64,000 nucleotides of DNA, from NCBI RefSeq assembly GCF_905475395.1, contig NC_058340.1, forward strand, positions 67,620,181 to 67,684,180, in the 5' to 3' direction. Of this stretch, positions 1 to 11,900 are shown one piece after another. The notes below the pieces were generated by a model. That model worked only from the letters and a program-made list of their open reading frames with translations, did no database searches and had not been told where the DNA came from. Numbering within the stretch: position 1 is the first letter of the stretch; every line of letters starts with the position of its first letter. The position numbers were made by a program, and so were the translations under genes. This DNA is from Chrysoperla carnea. Its lineage: Eukaryota > Arthropoda > Insecta > Neuroptera > Chrysopidae.

Positions 1-1312
1 TTACGTGAATTAGAAGATCGTATACAGATAGCACGTGTACAGCAAAAAATTTTGGATGCAATTAAAAATACATGTAGTACGCATCCAAATGCTGAGGAAG
101 CCATGAAACATCTAGATGAAAAATTATTTGATATCACAGAGGTTGGTCGAATGATATTTGATCGAGAAAAAACTTTATGGTCGTTTAAAAATCACAACAA
201 TCATTGTATGTTTTAGTTATACGAAAATTACGCAGAGAAATTCAATTTATGGGAATGTAAATTAGCCATAATACATTGTTCTGGTCACGATGATGCATCT
301 TTAATACAAAATATTTGGATGAATATAATTGTTTCAGAAATACGACAATGTCGCGGTTCGCCCGAGGATAAAATGACACAACTTTTAAATAAGATACAAG
401 CATTGGCACGAGATTATGGTGATTCCGAAAATTGTTTTCAACTAAGTAAGAAACTTTAAATAAAATTTTGTTTAATTGTTATCTAAATTTGGATTCTTTT
501 TTTAGGGGTTATCATTAATTTATTAGAAATGCAATGTTGTAAACTGTCAGGAAATCCATCACAAGTTCCAAATACATTTTTATCGATGAATATACCATTT
601 GTGAAACTATTGGATACATATAAATCGTAAGTATTTGGGAAAATTAAAAGAAATCTAGTCTAAAAATTACAAAAAACAAAAATTCAATAGGGAATATTCA
701 TGTATTTTTTTTTATATATTTTTAATTCATTGTTTACACCGTTATAACAAAGTAAAAAATATAAATACTGTTTAAAAATGGCGACTGGCCTCGACAGAAT
801 CCTATTGCTTTATCTGATCTGATTTTAATAGCATCTCTTACCTAAATACGTCTCATCTTCGGGTGACTGGTTGTTCTCAAGAAGAGCACAGAGGATCCCC
901 CAGGTGCTCGGGATCGACTTGCGGTACCCCTATTATATTTTATTATTATTCATATTGAAAGTATTTTAATAAATTATTTTAATTTTTAGATTATTAAGAG
1001 AACGAATTACAGGAAATATTGGTAATCCATTTCATATGTATGAAGCAGTTGCGTATTTAATTTCTGCTTTTGTACATAATCCAAATATGGTTAGCCAAAT
1101 GGATCGGTGAGTAATCATCAAATACCAACAAAAATAAAAATTATATTTCAACACTCATCAATAATTATGTTCTTGTATTTTATAGATTGAAAATTGTTAC
1201 ACGCGCAGAAGATATTATTTCAAGTGCCTTATCATCGTTGTATAGTAAACCGCATACCGAACAATTAATTTCACGTTTAAGAAATATACAAGCTCAATTA
1301 AGACTTCATTAA
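1..1312 (+). CDS. Nup155: Nuclear pore protein Nup155/Nup154, C-terminal exons (partial)
   Basis: This is the 3' end of the gene for a large scaffold nucleoporin of the inner ring of the nuclear pore; the rest lies left of the window. Exons read 1-141, 217-445, 506-626, 990-1106 and 1186-1312, all with GT-AG introns and matching phases. The protein has WECKLAIIHCSGHDD, close to the animal Nup155 stretch ECKLAIIHCAGYSD, and ends in SRLRNIQAQLRLH, where vertebrate Nup155 ends in QAKLERLH. The stop is the TAA at 1310-1312. The whole piece is alpha-helical in character, as expected for the alpha-solenoid half of the protein. The 363-bp fourth intron (627-989) carries a dispersed repeat. Identification rests on remembered family sequence, not on a search, but the helical pattern, the conserved block and the C-terminus agree. 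Confidence 0.91.
800..935 (+). repeat. Dispersed repeat, copy 1 (in Nup155 intron)
   Basis: GC-richer block inside the last-but-one Nup155 intron. Its sequence from about 820 to 935, including GACTGGTTGTTCTCAAG and CTTGCGGTACCCCT, matches the reverse complement of 13672-13795. A SINE or a short LINE remnant is possible; no promoter boxes or tail were recognised. Confidence 0.65.
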
Positions 1313-1439
1313 TTCATTTGTTTTATTTTGTTTATATAGTTATTCCATTGTTCGATACGCAATTGTTTTTTTTTTTAATCAATATATTAAGTACTGTAAT
1401 ATTATTTTATAAGTAAATTATTTTTAAATACAATCAATC

Positions 1440-2130
1440 ATGTTTGTAATTATTACACAGGTCTGCAAAAAAAAAATTTTTTGTCAGCTGCATGAGATAT
1501 TTTTACTAAATTATATGTTTTAGAATGCGCTCATTTCAGAAATGATGGCCATTTTTTTTCTATCACGTAAGGTTTTTTTGCAAATTCAAACATAAAAAAT
1601 TGGTAAAAGCACTCGTTTATTAAAAGTTATACAGTAGTCTGCAAGCATAGTGACATTCCATCTTGACGCTCTCCCTGCTCTTCACTGTAAGCTCCCATTT
1701 TCAGGAAAATATTCTATGTAATAGTGTAAAAAATGGACCTTCAGGCTTATCTTGCAGCCTTGAGCTTCGTATGCTGCTAGTTGAACAATGGTTTTGTAGT
1801 CAGAATCCTTAGTATTTCCTAAAAACTTTCGCACTACATCCTTGAACGATACCCAAGTTTTTTTTTCCTTCTCAATCATACTTTCCACAAAGAGGGTGTC
1901 AGTTAAAAGCCTTCTTATGTCGGGGCCAGTGAAAACTCCCTCTTTCAACTTTGCTTCTGACAGTTTCGGAAATTTTGTTCATAGATATTTAAAACAGTCT
2001 CCATCCTTTTGCAGTGATTTTACAAATTTTTTCATCAACCCCAATTTGATATGGAGAGGTGGCAACAAAACATTTTCTGGCGGCACCAAAGTAGTAACTG
2101 GGTAACTGGGCAAAACTGCGCGCTGAATTT
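1440..2130 (-). pseudogene. Broken copy of a multicopy arthropod/cnidarian ORF of unknown function
   Basis: On the minus strand, about 2130 to 1682 encodes LLPPLHIKLGLMKKFVKSL, KEGVFTGPDIRRLL, WVSFKDVVRKFLGN and GCKISLKVHFLHYYIEYFPEN. This is the pattern of an uncharacterised protein present in many copies in aphids, mites, ants and hydra (LPPLHIKLGLMK, FLGN, CNMSLKIHFLHSHLDFFP, then GERFHQD). Further homology (SEEQGER) continues to about 1620 in a shifted frame. The copy has about two breaks and no start, so it is a fossil. The family's biology is not known to me; its copy number suggests a mobile or transposon-captured origin. It sits between Nup155 and the THAP gene and has no evident role there. 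Confidence 0.7.
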
Positions 2131-2255
2131 AACTAAGTGCAGTTCTTTGTAACTTTCTACTTATTTAATAAAGTCTGTTGATAAATATAAACACAATCAA
2201 ATCGACTGCAGCGCTTATCGTACTCGTAGGCATAACAAAGCAATAATACGTACTC

Positions 2256-2279
2256 ACCATGGAGGTTAACCTCCATGGT
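2256..2279. other. 24-bp perfect palindrome upstream of the THAP gene
   Basis: ACCATGGAGGTT is followed directly by its reverse complement AACCTCCATGGT. The nearby word TACTCACCATG occurs at 2251 and again at 2279. It lies about 60 bp before the proposed THAP start codon at 2337. It could be a binding site for a dimeric factor or a relic of a tiny inverted duplication. Confidence 0.75.
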
Positions 2280-2336
2280 ACTCACCATGAAGGCTATAAA
2301 GGTACTCACAAACATGACAGATGGAAATTGAAAATA

Positions 2337-3927
2337 ATGGGTGGTAAAAATTGTTGTGTAGTTAATTGTAAAAATACACAGAGGAACAGCAAATGTATAA
2401 TGTACAGTTTTCCAGTAGCCGCTTGGAAATTAGAACAACGAAAAAAATGGATTCAAGCTGTTCGAAGGCAAAAGTAAAAAAAAATTAATAAGATAACCTC
2501 ACTTTTCAATTTTTTTTTTTTTTTTTTGTAATAGTGTTAAAAATAATTTTTTATAGTGCTGACGGATCACCGTGGATTCCAACTCGAAATTCTTATATTT
2601 GTAGTGCCCATTTTATCGGTGGAAAAAAATCAGAAGAGCATTTAAGTCCAAATTATGTTCCAACAATATTTCCTGAAATTTATCAAACTAACCAGGTCTT
2701 CAAATCTTCTGCAATCTCCCCAACAGTTAAAAGGTATTATTTTTTGCCGGTAACTAAATTTTTAAGTAAAAAGAATTAATTTCCGATGTACTTTGTCCCA
2801 GTTCTGATACGGGCTCCCTTGTACTTGTGGCTATTCGCACCGTGCATGAGTTTTATTTTAGGGAGTTAACATAGTAACAACACATTACTTTATTAATATA
2901 ATTGTATGGATGGACATATAAGTCTAAGGACTGTATATATGTTTTACATCGAAATTTAATACTATTTTCTTAATTGTTTTGTATTTTAATTATAATTTTC
3001 AGAAACATACCGCAAAAACAAAAATCTGACCTCGGTAGATGTAGCAGAGTAGCACGAAATAAACGTGCTGAAAGAAGTAGACGCAAGAAACAACTACAAC
3101 CAGAAGAAATCGCTGAAATAAAACAAGAAAGTAGTCATTTTCAGGAATCAAATTTTCAGTTTATTGAAAACGAAATCATTAAAACTGAACCGTTAGATTT
3201 TGAACAGATAAATGAAAATGTAGATATTTCATTTGTTGATGTAAATAATCCAGTATTAGTTAAAGAAGAAGACATCGAAACGGGGAACATAAATGATTGT
3301 TTTCCAAATGAAAATAATTTTATGTTTATCAGAAATGAAAACAATGATATTGATCCATTTCATTCAATTGAAGATGTAAATAATTCCAATGTAGATGAAA
3401 ATACCAAAAAATTACATTCTGAAGTGATAATTAAAGATGAATTAATAGATGATGCAATCGAGCATACCGAGAAAAACTTAGATTTTCGATTAAAACAAGT
3501 CCATCATGGAAAAAAATCAAAAGGAAAACGATACGCATGTGATATTTGTAAATTATCATTTTTACATAAAAGTAATTTAATTGAACATAAACGGATTCAC
3601 ACGGGAGAAAAACCTTATTCATGTGATCAATGTAATAAAACATTTACTTGGGAAGTTAGTTTACTTGGACATCAACTTACTCATTCTAAGAAAATTACAA
3701 AGAATTCCCGTGTAGACGAACACGAGCCACAGAAAGACCGTACACAAAAATGTCATTGTAAAAACTGTTGCATATCATTTACTAAAAACAACGATTCGAT
3801 TCAAGTTAAAGAAATTCGTGGAGAAAGAATATATTTATGTATTTGTGATAAAACATTTACTTCGTTAGCATCTTTAAATGCACACAAAAAAATACATAGT
3901 ACATGGTGCTGTGGCGTTACCAAATAA
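2337..3927 (+). CDS. THAP-domain protein with C-terminal C2H2 zinc fingers
   Basis: Likely nuclear DNA-binding protein of 412 aa. Exons are 2337-2473, 2557-2733 and 3003-3927; phases join correctly. The N-terminus is a THAP (C2CH) zinc domain: MGGKNCCVVNC, then a tryptophan and basic region, then WIPTRNSYICSAHF and LSPNYVPTIFP, which supplies the last Cys and His and the AVPTIF-type box. The start at 2337 is chosen because THAP domains begin within a few residues of the N-terminus; an upstream in-frame ATG at 2259 would add 26 unrelated residues. A basic segment (NKRAERSRRKKQ) and an acidic middle with possible SUMO-type motifs such as IKTEP and VKEED follow. Then come two good C2H2 fingers joined by HTGEKPYSC, then a degenerate finger pair in which KCHCKNCC lacks the histidines and LCICDKTF has odd cysteine spacing. 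THAP plus C2H2 resembles transposase-derived or restriction-type insect transcription factors. Intron 2 carries a dispersed repeat. Confidence 0.88.
2832..2970 (+). repeat. ~130-bp dispersed repeat, copy A
   Basis: One of four copies in this window (others near 24676, 34539 and 43304), all on the plus strand. Shared words include ATTCGCAC, GGGAGTTA then CATAGTAACAACACA, ACTTTATTAATATAATTG and CATATAAGTCTA. This copy is in intron 2 of the THAP gene. No terminal inverted repeat was seen, so a SINE-like origin is possible. Confidence 0.8.
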
Positions 3928-4172
3928 GGTTGGGTAAAGCCCTTGAGACGGACTATCAACGTTCGTAAGCAGCTATAAAATTTTATTCCTGACAACACTT
4001 ACCTTATTTTTATAAAAACTTAAATATTAAATAAATAAAAATCGTTATATATTTTAAATTTTGTGTTATTTTTTAAATTTCCTATCCTATTTTTTCTTTC
4101 AGAACAAAATTATCAATTAATTAATAATTTAGTAAAGGTAAGTATTAAATTAATTACATGATAAATAATAAG

Positions 4173-4242
4173 TCGAGTGGCTGTGTGGATATAGCACTTG
4201 CCTGTGAAATCAAGGTACGATGGATCGTATCCTGGTATGGCT
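4173..4242 (+). repeat. tRNA-like SINE head
   Basis: An A-box-like TGGCTGTGTGG and a B-box-like GGATCGTATCC are spaced as in a tRNA gene. There is no good acceptor stem or anticodon loop, so this is a tRNA-derived repeat rather than a tRNA gene. Confidence 0.5.
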
Positions 4243-5084
4243 AACATTTTTACTTTTAAATTAAATGAAGTTTTCTTGATGTTAAAAATTTTCCATTCTT
4301 TTTATAATTTAAATTATCTATATATAACCCGCCCTCTTGCTATAAATAACGTCAGTTATACATATGTCATAAATCACTATTCTGTCAGGGGGTAGGAATT
4401 TAAATAATCATAAATATATCTTACTCTTTAAAATTTTAATTCAAACCTCCTGACAGAAGAGTGATTTATGACATAAGTAGGAAAGTGGGACTAACATAAT
4501 TAATTGTTTTTTGTGAAATAACATGTTCTCCTGTTACAAAATATTAAATAATATGCACAAAAATGACTTGTTATGCTAAAATTTGAAACTTTTTAATAGG
4601 AGAACATGTCATATAGTATATTCCACTCATATTCTCCTATTACAAAATATTAAATTTTATAATTCTAAAATAAAAATAGAAGCTCGTTGCGACTAAAATT
4701 TGAAATTTTGTGATAGGAGAACATGTTTTATATTTTATCCCACTTTTTTTTATAACATATTCGCCTATTACAAAATATTAAAAAATACTTCAGTTGCTTT
4801 TTTGTTGTTGTAGATGCTAAAAATTTATTCTTGTTGAATGAAATTTTATAAGATATTGTAATAGGAGAACATATTATTTTACAAAAAAAAAATAAAAATT
4901 ATTTATGCTAGTCACCTTTCTACTTAAGTCATAAATCAATCTTCTGTCAGGGGTTGGGAATTGAAATAACATAAAATATACCTCGCTCTCTTACTTATTT
5001 GTCGCTTTTGGTTCTCCATAACAATTATCTAAAAAAGTGACATTACCTCGGTATAATAACTTAATTAATAAACAATTATACGGG

Positions 5085-5157
5085 GCAATACTAGACACGA
5101 ACCGAGGTACTCTGTAGTCTGAGGCGACTAAGCTAGCCACTACTGCACCCTTGACAT
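5085..5157 (-). repeat. tRNA-like SINE head, inverted relative to the one at 4173
   Basis: The minus strand has AGTGGCTAGCTTAG (A-box-like) and CGGTTCGTGTCT (B-box-like), then AGTATTGCC. It resembles the head at 4173 at several places (AGTGGCT, GTATTGCC against GTATGGC). Confidence 0.5.
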
Positions 5158-5915
5158 ATTAAACTCATCAATAATGTTATATATAAACCTTTTACTCACC
5201 TTTATCTTCGGATTAATTAATTAATCTTTTTTAGTTATTGTTTATGAGTACAAGTAGATGAAGTTAGTACCATTCAAAGTTATAAAGTAGTATAGATAAA
5301 TTTATAAAGTAGAATAGATAATTTATAATTTATTCATTAGTAATTAATAATAATAATAAATAATAATTTCATTATTTGCTTTTTTTCCTTTGAATGATAT
5401 TATATACACGTATATTAAACGTTGATAGATCATTTGAAATTAGCGCACAACAGCCCGCTTTTAATGAGACAACTTAGCGATCCCAGCGTCTCACTTATTT
5501 TGTCCATATTTTGGGGACAATATTTTTTATAGCGATCGTTCTCCTTCTTTATAACCTCCATGGAACAGACCTAGTGATTTCTAGCTATATTTCATAATAA
5601 ATAATACACTAAAAATGATTTAGTATTTTGGTAACACTGTATATACTTCAGACAGCTGTGATGAATTGTGTTTTGTGATTATGTGATGGTGTATGTTGTG
5701 TATTTTTCTGTGTATTGTGTACACATATACAACATTAAAGTGTATGTGAAATCAAATAATACTGTGCAATCACAAGAAAAAAAAAACATTGAAAAATTTC
5801 ATTGTATACACGGACACAAGCAAACCAAAAGTTAGTGATGTTTTACTAGTTTTGTTTTTAATAGTTATCCTACAAAATATTCAATAAATAAAATGGTTTA
5901 AATCCATTAAAAATA
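5158..5915. other. Upstream region of tankyrase; probable promoter and 5' UTR
   Basis: No ORF. 5450-5560 is less AT-rich than its surroundings. TG/GT-rich sequence at 5650-5720 precedes the start codon by about 200 bp. No TATA box or initiator could be placed with confidence. Confidence 0.35.
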
Positions 5916-8900
5916 ATGGCAAATCGTCGGGCATTATTAGCCACATCAATGGAACCATTATCCAATACATCTGGTGATCCATTACGTGAACTTTTCGAAG
6001 CATGTAAAACTGGTGATATTACTCGTGTTAGAAAATTGGTATCATCTCAAACTGTAAATGCACGGGATACGGCTGGAAGGAAGTCAACACCATTGCACTT
6101 TGCAGCTGGTAAGCAAGGTCATATTTATCCAATCTTGTTAAGGGCAGTGCCCTTCTAATGATCACAAAAAAAAAATTATAATATTGACTTGATTATTTTT
6201 TTATTATTACTTAATAATTATATAACAAATTGTTGTTACTCTCAATTTTATAAAACTTGTATATTTAAATAATTTTTAATCACTAAATTTTGAGAAAGTA
6301 TCGGAAATTTTATTAAATATATTATTTATTGACTTCTAAAAAATTATTTGCACGAATATTTTTTTAAAAATAATTTATTCTCCTTGAAGAAATGAAAGCT
6401 ATTATAAATTTATAAAATATGACTATTGTTTTTGAATTTAATTACTCACATTAAATTTTAGAATCACAAAGTTTTTATTTGTATTTTTAAACAAATGAAA
6501 CTGTTTAAATTATCATATTGTTCATTTAAAATATAATTGAAGGTTCTCAGAAAGTCAGAATTTCATAATTAATTTATTTAGTTTTTATTATAAGATTTAA
6601 ATTAAGAAATATCATTTGGGATATTTTAGAAATAAAGTATTAATTTAAATTTAACAATAAAAAAACCCAACTGCGTTTTATTAATTAAATGGGTATATAT
6701 ATTTATTGAAGAGTTTCCCATTAAGAGTGTCCGGACTCGTTAAAATTTTTTTAAGTGAAAACTTCAAGGCGTGTTAAACGATATATCTATGTAATAATAA
6801 TTAAAGCTGTACAATTCACTATTGACTAAGTAATTCTGATATTTGGTAACTTCTCATTCCTGTTCATCGATCAAATATTTATTCAATTTAAGTTTAAAAT
6901 TAGGCCACTCTTAATGGAAAATATTTTATATCAGTTTTATCAGAAATTGTGATATTCCAATTAAGAAATATTTGGAAAGTCAGTACACAGAAGAAATCAT
7001 TTTATCTTGGAATTTCTAATTCCGTATTAAGATTATACGAACACTGTCAAATCTCTAGTTAATTGGTAATTTCGTATGAAATGCCTTTTTTATCAATTAT
7101 CTCAGGGCGTGAAAGGCAGAGGGCTAAATTAAGGGATTAGTGATGACGAAAAATGATACGAAATTCAATTTTTCGAGCGAGAATTATAAATTGGACAAAA
7201 AATGGTTAGCATTTCTTTTAATTTTTTCGAGTCTTTAGAGATGTAAGCTACCCCTTGGCCACGCCCTCCTTGGTGTGCCCTCCCTGACGAAAAATTAAGT
7301 TTATTTGGTCAAAGGTTTTACCTTCTTAGTCATTAGAAAATAAAGAAAAGCAAGATACTAGAAATTCAGATGGAATCTAAGATAGATAATTTTTATCAAT
7401 GTTGAATTCATCTCACTTCTTAGTAAGATTATCTGCCAAATTATACTAACAGAGGGGATTGGCATTTTATTTTTTTACATTATGAAAATTGTTTTTCATT
7501 AGGGTATGGTAGACGGGATGTAGTTGAATTTTTATTAGCAGCTGGTGCCTCAATTCAAGCTCGTGACGATGGTGGATTACATCCTTTACACAACGCATGC
7601 TCATTTGGACATGCGGATGTTGTACGATTACTTTTAGAGGCAGGTGCTAATCCAAATACTCGAGATAATTGGAATTATACACCGCTTCATGAAGCAGCCA
7701 TTAAGGGAAAAATTGATGTTTGCATCGGTAAGTATTCTTAAATTCCTTCATTTTTCTGATTTATAATCAAATTTAAAATAATTTATAGCATTATTACAAC
7801 ATGGAGCTGATCCAAACATACGAAACACAGAGGGTAAAACCGCTTTGGAGCTGGCCGATCCATCAACACGACCCGTACTCACTGGTGATTATCGGAAAGA
7901 TGAATTGTTAGAAGCTGCAAGGTCGGGTAATGAAGAACGTCTTTTAACATTATTGAATCCATTGAACGTAAATTGTCATGCAAGCGATGGTCGAAGATCA
8001 ACACCGTTACATTTAGCTGCTGGTTATAATCGAGGTCGCGTTGTTCAGTTGTTATTACAGCATGGTGCAGATGTTCATGCTAAAGATAAAGGGTAAGTTT
8101 TGGCAATTTATTTTTTATATTAGGGAAAAAATCACTAATTCCGGATCGTTTTTTATGTATAAATGTTGCTATAGAATAATTTCTATTGAAAATTGATTTC
8201 TTCCACAGTGGTTTGGTTCCATTACATAACGCTTGCTCGTACGGTCACTTTGAAGTAACAGAAATGTTAATCAAACATGGAGCAAATGTTAATGCAAATG
8301 ATTTATGGGCTTTTACACCGTTACATGAAGCCGCATCAAAGTCACGCATAGAAGTATGTTCGTTGTTATTAAGTGAAGGTGCTGATCCAACACATATTAA
8401 TTGTCATTCAAAATCGGCGATTGATGTTGCACCTACGAGAGAATTACAAGAACGATTAGCATGTAAGTTTTCAGTTTATTTTACGGAACGATACAGTAGT
8501 GACATCTTTCAGTTAATCATTTCACTTTTGATATTCGGACATTAATACAGCGCCAATAATAACAAAAAATCGGGATCCAGACCTTTTCTAAGACTGTGGC
8601 CATAATTTACACTTTTTCCTAACAAAACGATTTTTTTTTTAGATGAATATAAAGGACACTGTTTATTAGAAGCATCACGTCAATCAGATCCAGCTAAATT
8701 AAAAAAGTGTTTAACAAGTGATTTAGTGAATTTTAAACATCCGTATACAGGTGATACACCATTACATGCTGCGGCTAATTCTCCATTTCCCAAACGAAAA
8801 CAAATTATCGAAACGTTAATACGTAAGGGGGCATCTTTAAATGAAAAAAATAAAGATTTCCTAACACCGTTGCATATTGCCGTGGATAATTCACATTATG

Positions 8901-11900
8901 ATGTTATGGATATTTTATTACGGCATGGTGCTAAAGTGAATTGTTTAGATGGATTAGGACAAACACCGTTACATCGATGTGTTCGTGAAGATAATATTCA
9001 AGCGTGTAGAATATTATTATCGTATAATATTGATACGAGTATTGTGTCGTTACAAGGTTTTACGGCTGCACAAATTGCATCGGAGAATGTATTAAAAATT
9101 TTACAAGGTACGTAAAAATTAGTTTTAAATTGTACTTTTATAAATGTACTCATATTTTGGTGGGATCGAAAGTACCCTACGAACTAAACATAAGAATGGT
9201 TTTGACAAAATTTCACCTTCTTTCGCCATTATTTGACAATAATGACCTTGGCAACAGCTTTTTAAATTCATTCTGGAAAGAATTTCAAACAGGCTCGTAC
9301 ACAGGAACCATCCAAAGAGGGAGGGGTTTTTTGTTCTCCTCAATAAATGTTCAAAAAAAAATTTTGTTCTCCTCAATAAATGTCAAAATAGCTTTAACAG
9401 TCAACTGCTCATTAGAAATTCCTTTCGCACAGGACGGATGTCAAAGACTAAGCCAGACTCTAGACCTATTAAATAATTTTTTGCAATGCTGCTAACACAA
9501 CTCTAATAAATATATTTGATTTTGTAGATCCACCATCTGGTAGTGCGGATGTGGAATGTCAACTTTTAGAAGCAGCTAAAGGTGGTGATTTAGAACAAGT
9601 ACAACGTTTATTAGGCACATTTCCACATATTGTAAACTGTCGTGATTTAGATGGTAGACATTCAACACCACTTCATTTTGCCGCTGGATATAATCGAGTT
9701 GCTGTTGTTGAGTATCTTTTAGAACATGGTGCTGATGTGCATGCTAAAGATAAAGGGTATGTTATTAAAGCAAACCAAAAAAAAAAAAAAATGTATGTTA
9801 TTATTCATTTAAATTATATAATTTTAAATTGTAGGGGTTTAGTTCCATTGCATAATGCATGCTCCTATGGTCATTATGAAGTTACTGAGTTATTAGTTAA
9901 ACATGGGGCTAGTGTGAATGTGGCTGATTTATGGAAATTTACACCGTTACATGAAGCTGCGGCTAAAGGGAAATATGAAATTGTTCGCTTATTATTAAAG
10001 GTAATTTTATTTTATCTACTTATTAGTAGATTATTAAATCGCCGACAAATGTTTCGGATACGGAACCCTAATCTCGCACTTTGAACAACTCTCCATTAAA
10101 TTACTCTTCAAACAAAAACACACATAGCAGGCAAAATTATAATACCCTTCTTTCTTTGGTTCGGGGGTTAAAAAATCATGGTAATAACGAAAAAGAGTTG
10201 CATCGTTAAAATTTGGCATCATTTCTTTTAACATCGTAAACTGTCTTTCACTGATTTTAAATAATGTGATTTTAAAAAATAAAACTTATTCGGAAATTTT
10301 GTCTTAGCATGGAGCTGATCCAAGTAAAAAGAACAGAGATGGTGCTACACCTTTAGAATTAGTCAGAGAAGGCGATCAAGACGTAGCCGATTTATTACGA
10401 GGAAATGCTGCGTTATTAGATGCAGCTAAAAAAGGAAATCTTGCAAGAGTTCAACGATTAGTTACTTCCGACAATATTAATTGTAGAGACGCTCAAGGTC
10501 GAAATTCAACTCCATTACATTTAGCAGGTAACTAAAGTTGAATCATTCGAATTGGTTTGCATTTAATTTACGTTAAATTTGTTGTATTTATTATTTCAGC
10601 TGGTTACAATAATGTTGAAGTAGCTGAATTCTTGTTAGATCATGGCGCTGATGTGAATGCTCAAGATAAAGGTGGTTTAATTCCTTTACACAATGCATCA
10701 AGTTATGGTCATTTGGATATAGCAGCCTTATTAATTAAATTTGATACTGTTGTCAATGCAACAGATAAATGGGGATTTACACCTTTGCATGAAGCTGCTC
10801 AAAAAGGACGAACACAACTTTGTGCCCTATTGGTAAGTTTTAAATATTTCATTTTCATTACCATCAAGTTTCTAAAGCGATTTTGCACTGTACTCAGTTA
10901 GAATTATTGTATTTCATTTCTTTCAAAGGTGTTCCAAGAGTCCAATAGTTTTTAACTATTGGCGAACTTTGTAGAAAAATTGTGGAGCTTTGAAGCTTTA
11001 ACTTGACTGAGACATCAACCTCGACTTCTGGGTTGTCAGATTATTATATTAATTGTGTTTTAATAACCCTATCTTGTTCTGAAAAGTTCTCCAGAAATTC
11101 TCTAACTGTTCTCGAGTATATTTCATTGTTTTTTCGTTTTCCAATTAAATAATAATTAGATTTGATATTCATTACAGTTAGCACATGGTGCTGATCCTTA
11201 CCTCAAAAATCAAGAAGGACAAACACCACTTGATTTAGCTTCTGCAGAGGATGTACGATGTTTATTACAAGATGCAATGACGTCACAACAAAGTGTACCT
11301 GTAATACCAGCATCAGCACCACCTAGTCGACCACCATCAATAGCTGTATCAACAATAATCCCAAGTTCACCTGTACCCACAACAGAAACGGTTATAATGC
11401 CTTCAGGGGCTTCCATGACATTATGTATTCCTATCTCAGCACAAAATCAAGGAATGTCTCCATTACCATACATTGATGGTTGTTCGGATTCTGTTAAAAT
11501 GGAATCTAGTTCACATGAATGTTCATCGTCGGTAGTGGCTAGTGTTTCTAGTTTCCTAACCAGGTAAATATCTACTTAATTCCACAAGATATTTTATTAA
11601 CATAATATTTCTGTAAAATAATAACTAAATAATTAATTTTATTTATAGTTTGGGGTTGGAACATTTATTAGATTTATTCGAAAGAGAACAAATTACATTA
11701 GATATATTAGCTGAAATGGGTCATGATGATTTGAAACAAGTAGGTGTTACCGCTTACGGATTTAGACATAAATTAATTAAGGGCATGGAACGACTTGTAT
11801 CAAGTGGTTTAGCTGGTAGTGGATCATCTTGGTCCGTACCGTCGAATCCTGGAACATTATTAGTGGATTTATTAACAGATGATAAGGAATTCTTAGCTGT

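Larger units (their letters stand above)
4173..5157. repeat. Composite foldback region with tRNA-like sequences at both ends
   Basis: The ends (4173-4242 forward, 5085-5157 reverse) look like pol III heads pointing inwards. Between them lie three related blocks containing ATAAATCA and TTCTGTCAGG: 4356-4430 (+), 4437-4500 (-) and 4905-4990 (+), so hairpins can form. The centre (about 4520-4875) holds three tandem units of roughly 100 bp, each opening with TTCTCCTATTACAAAATATT and closing with its near reverse complement ending AATAGGAGAACAT. No coding potential is seen. Confidence 0.7.

Noticed and set aside
4520-4875. GGAGAACATGT/ACATGTTCTCC words resembling a glucocorticoid response element
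   Set aside because: Insects lack that receptor, and the words are simply the ends of tandem hairpin repeats.
4356-5157. Possible CRISPR-like repeat-spacer array
   Set aside because: Repeats are inverted, of unequal length and in an insect nuclear context; spacing is not regular.
9130-9495. ORFs on both strands inside tankyrase intron 6
   Set aside because: They lie wholly in an intron that is required for the tankyrase frame and contain a short direct repeat; no protein features.
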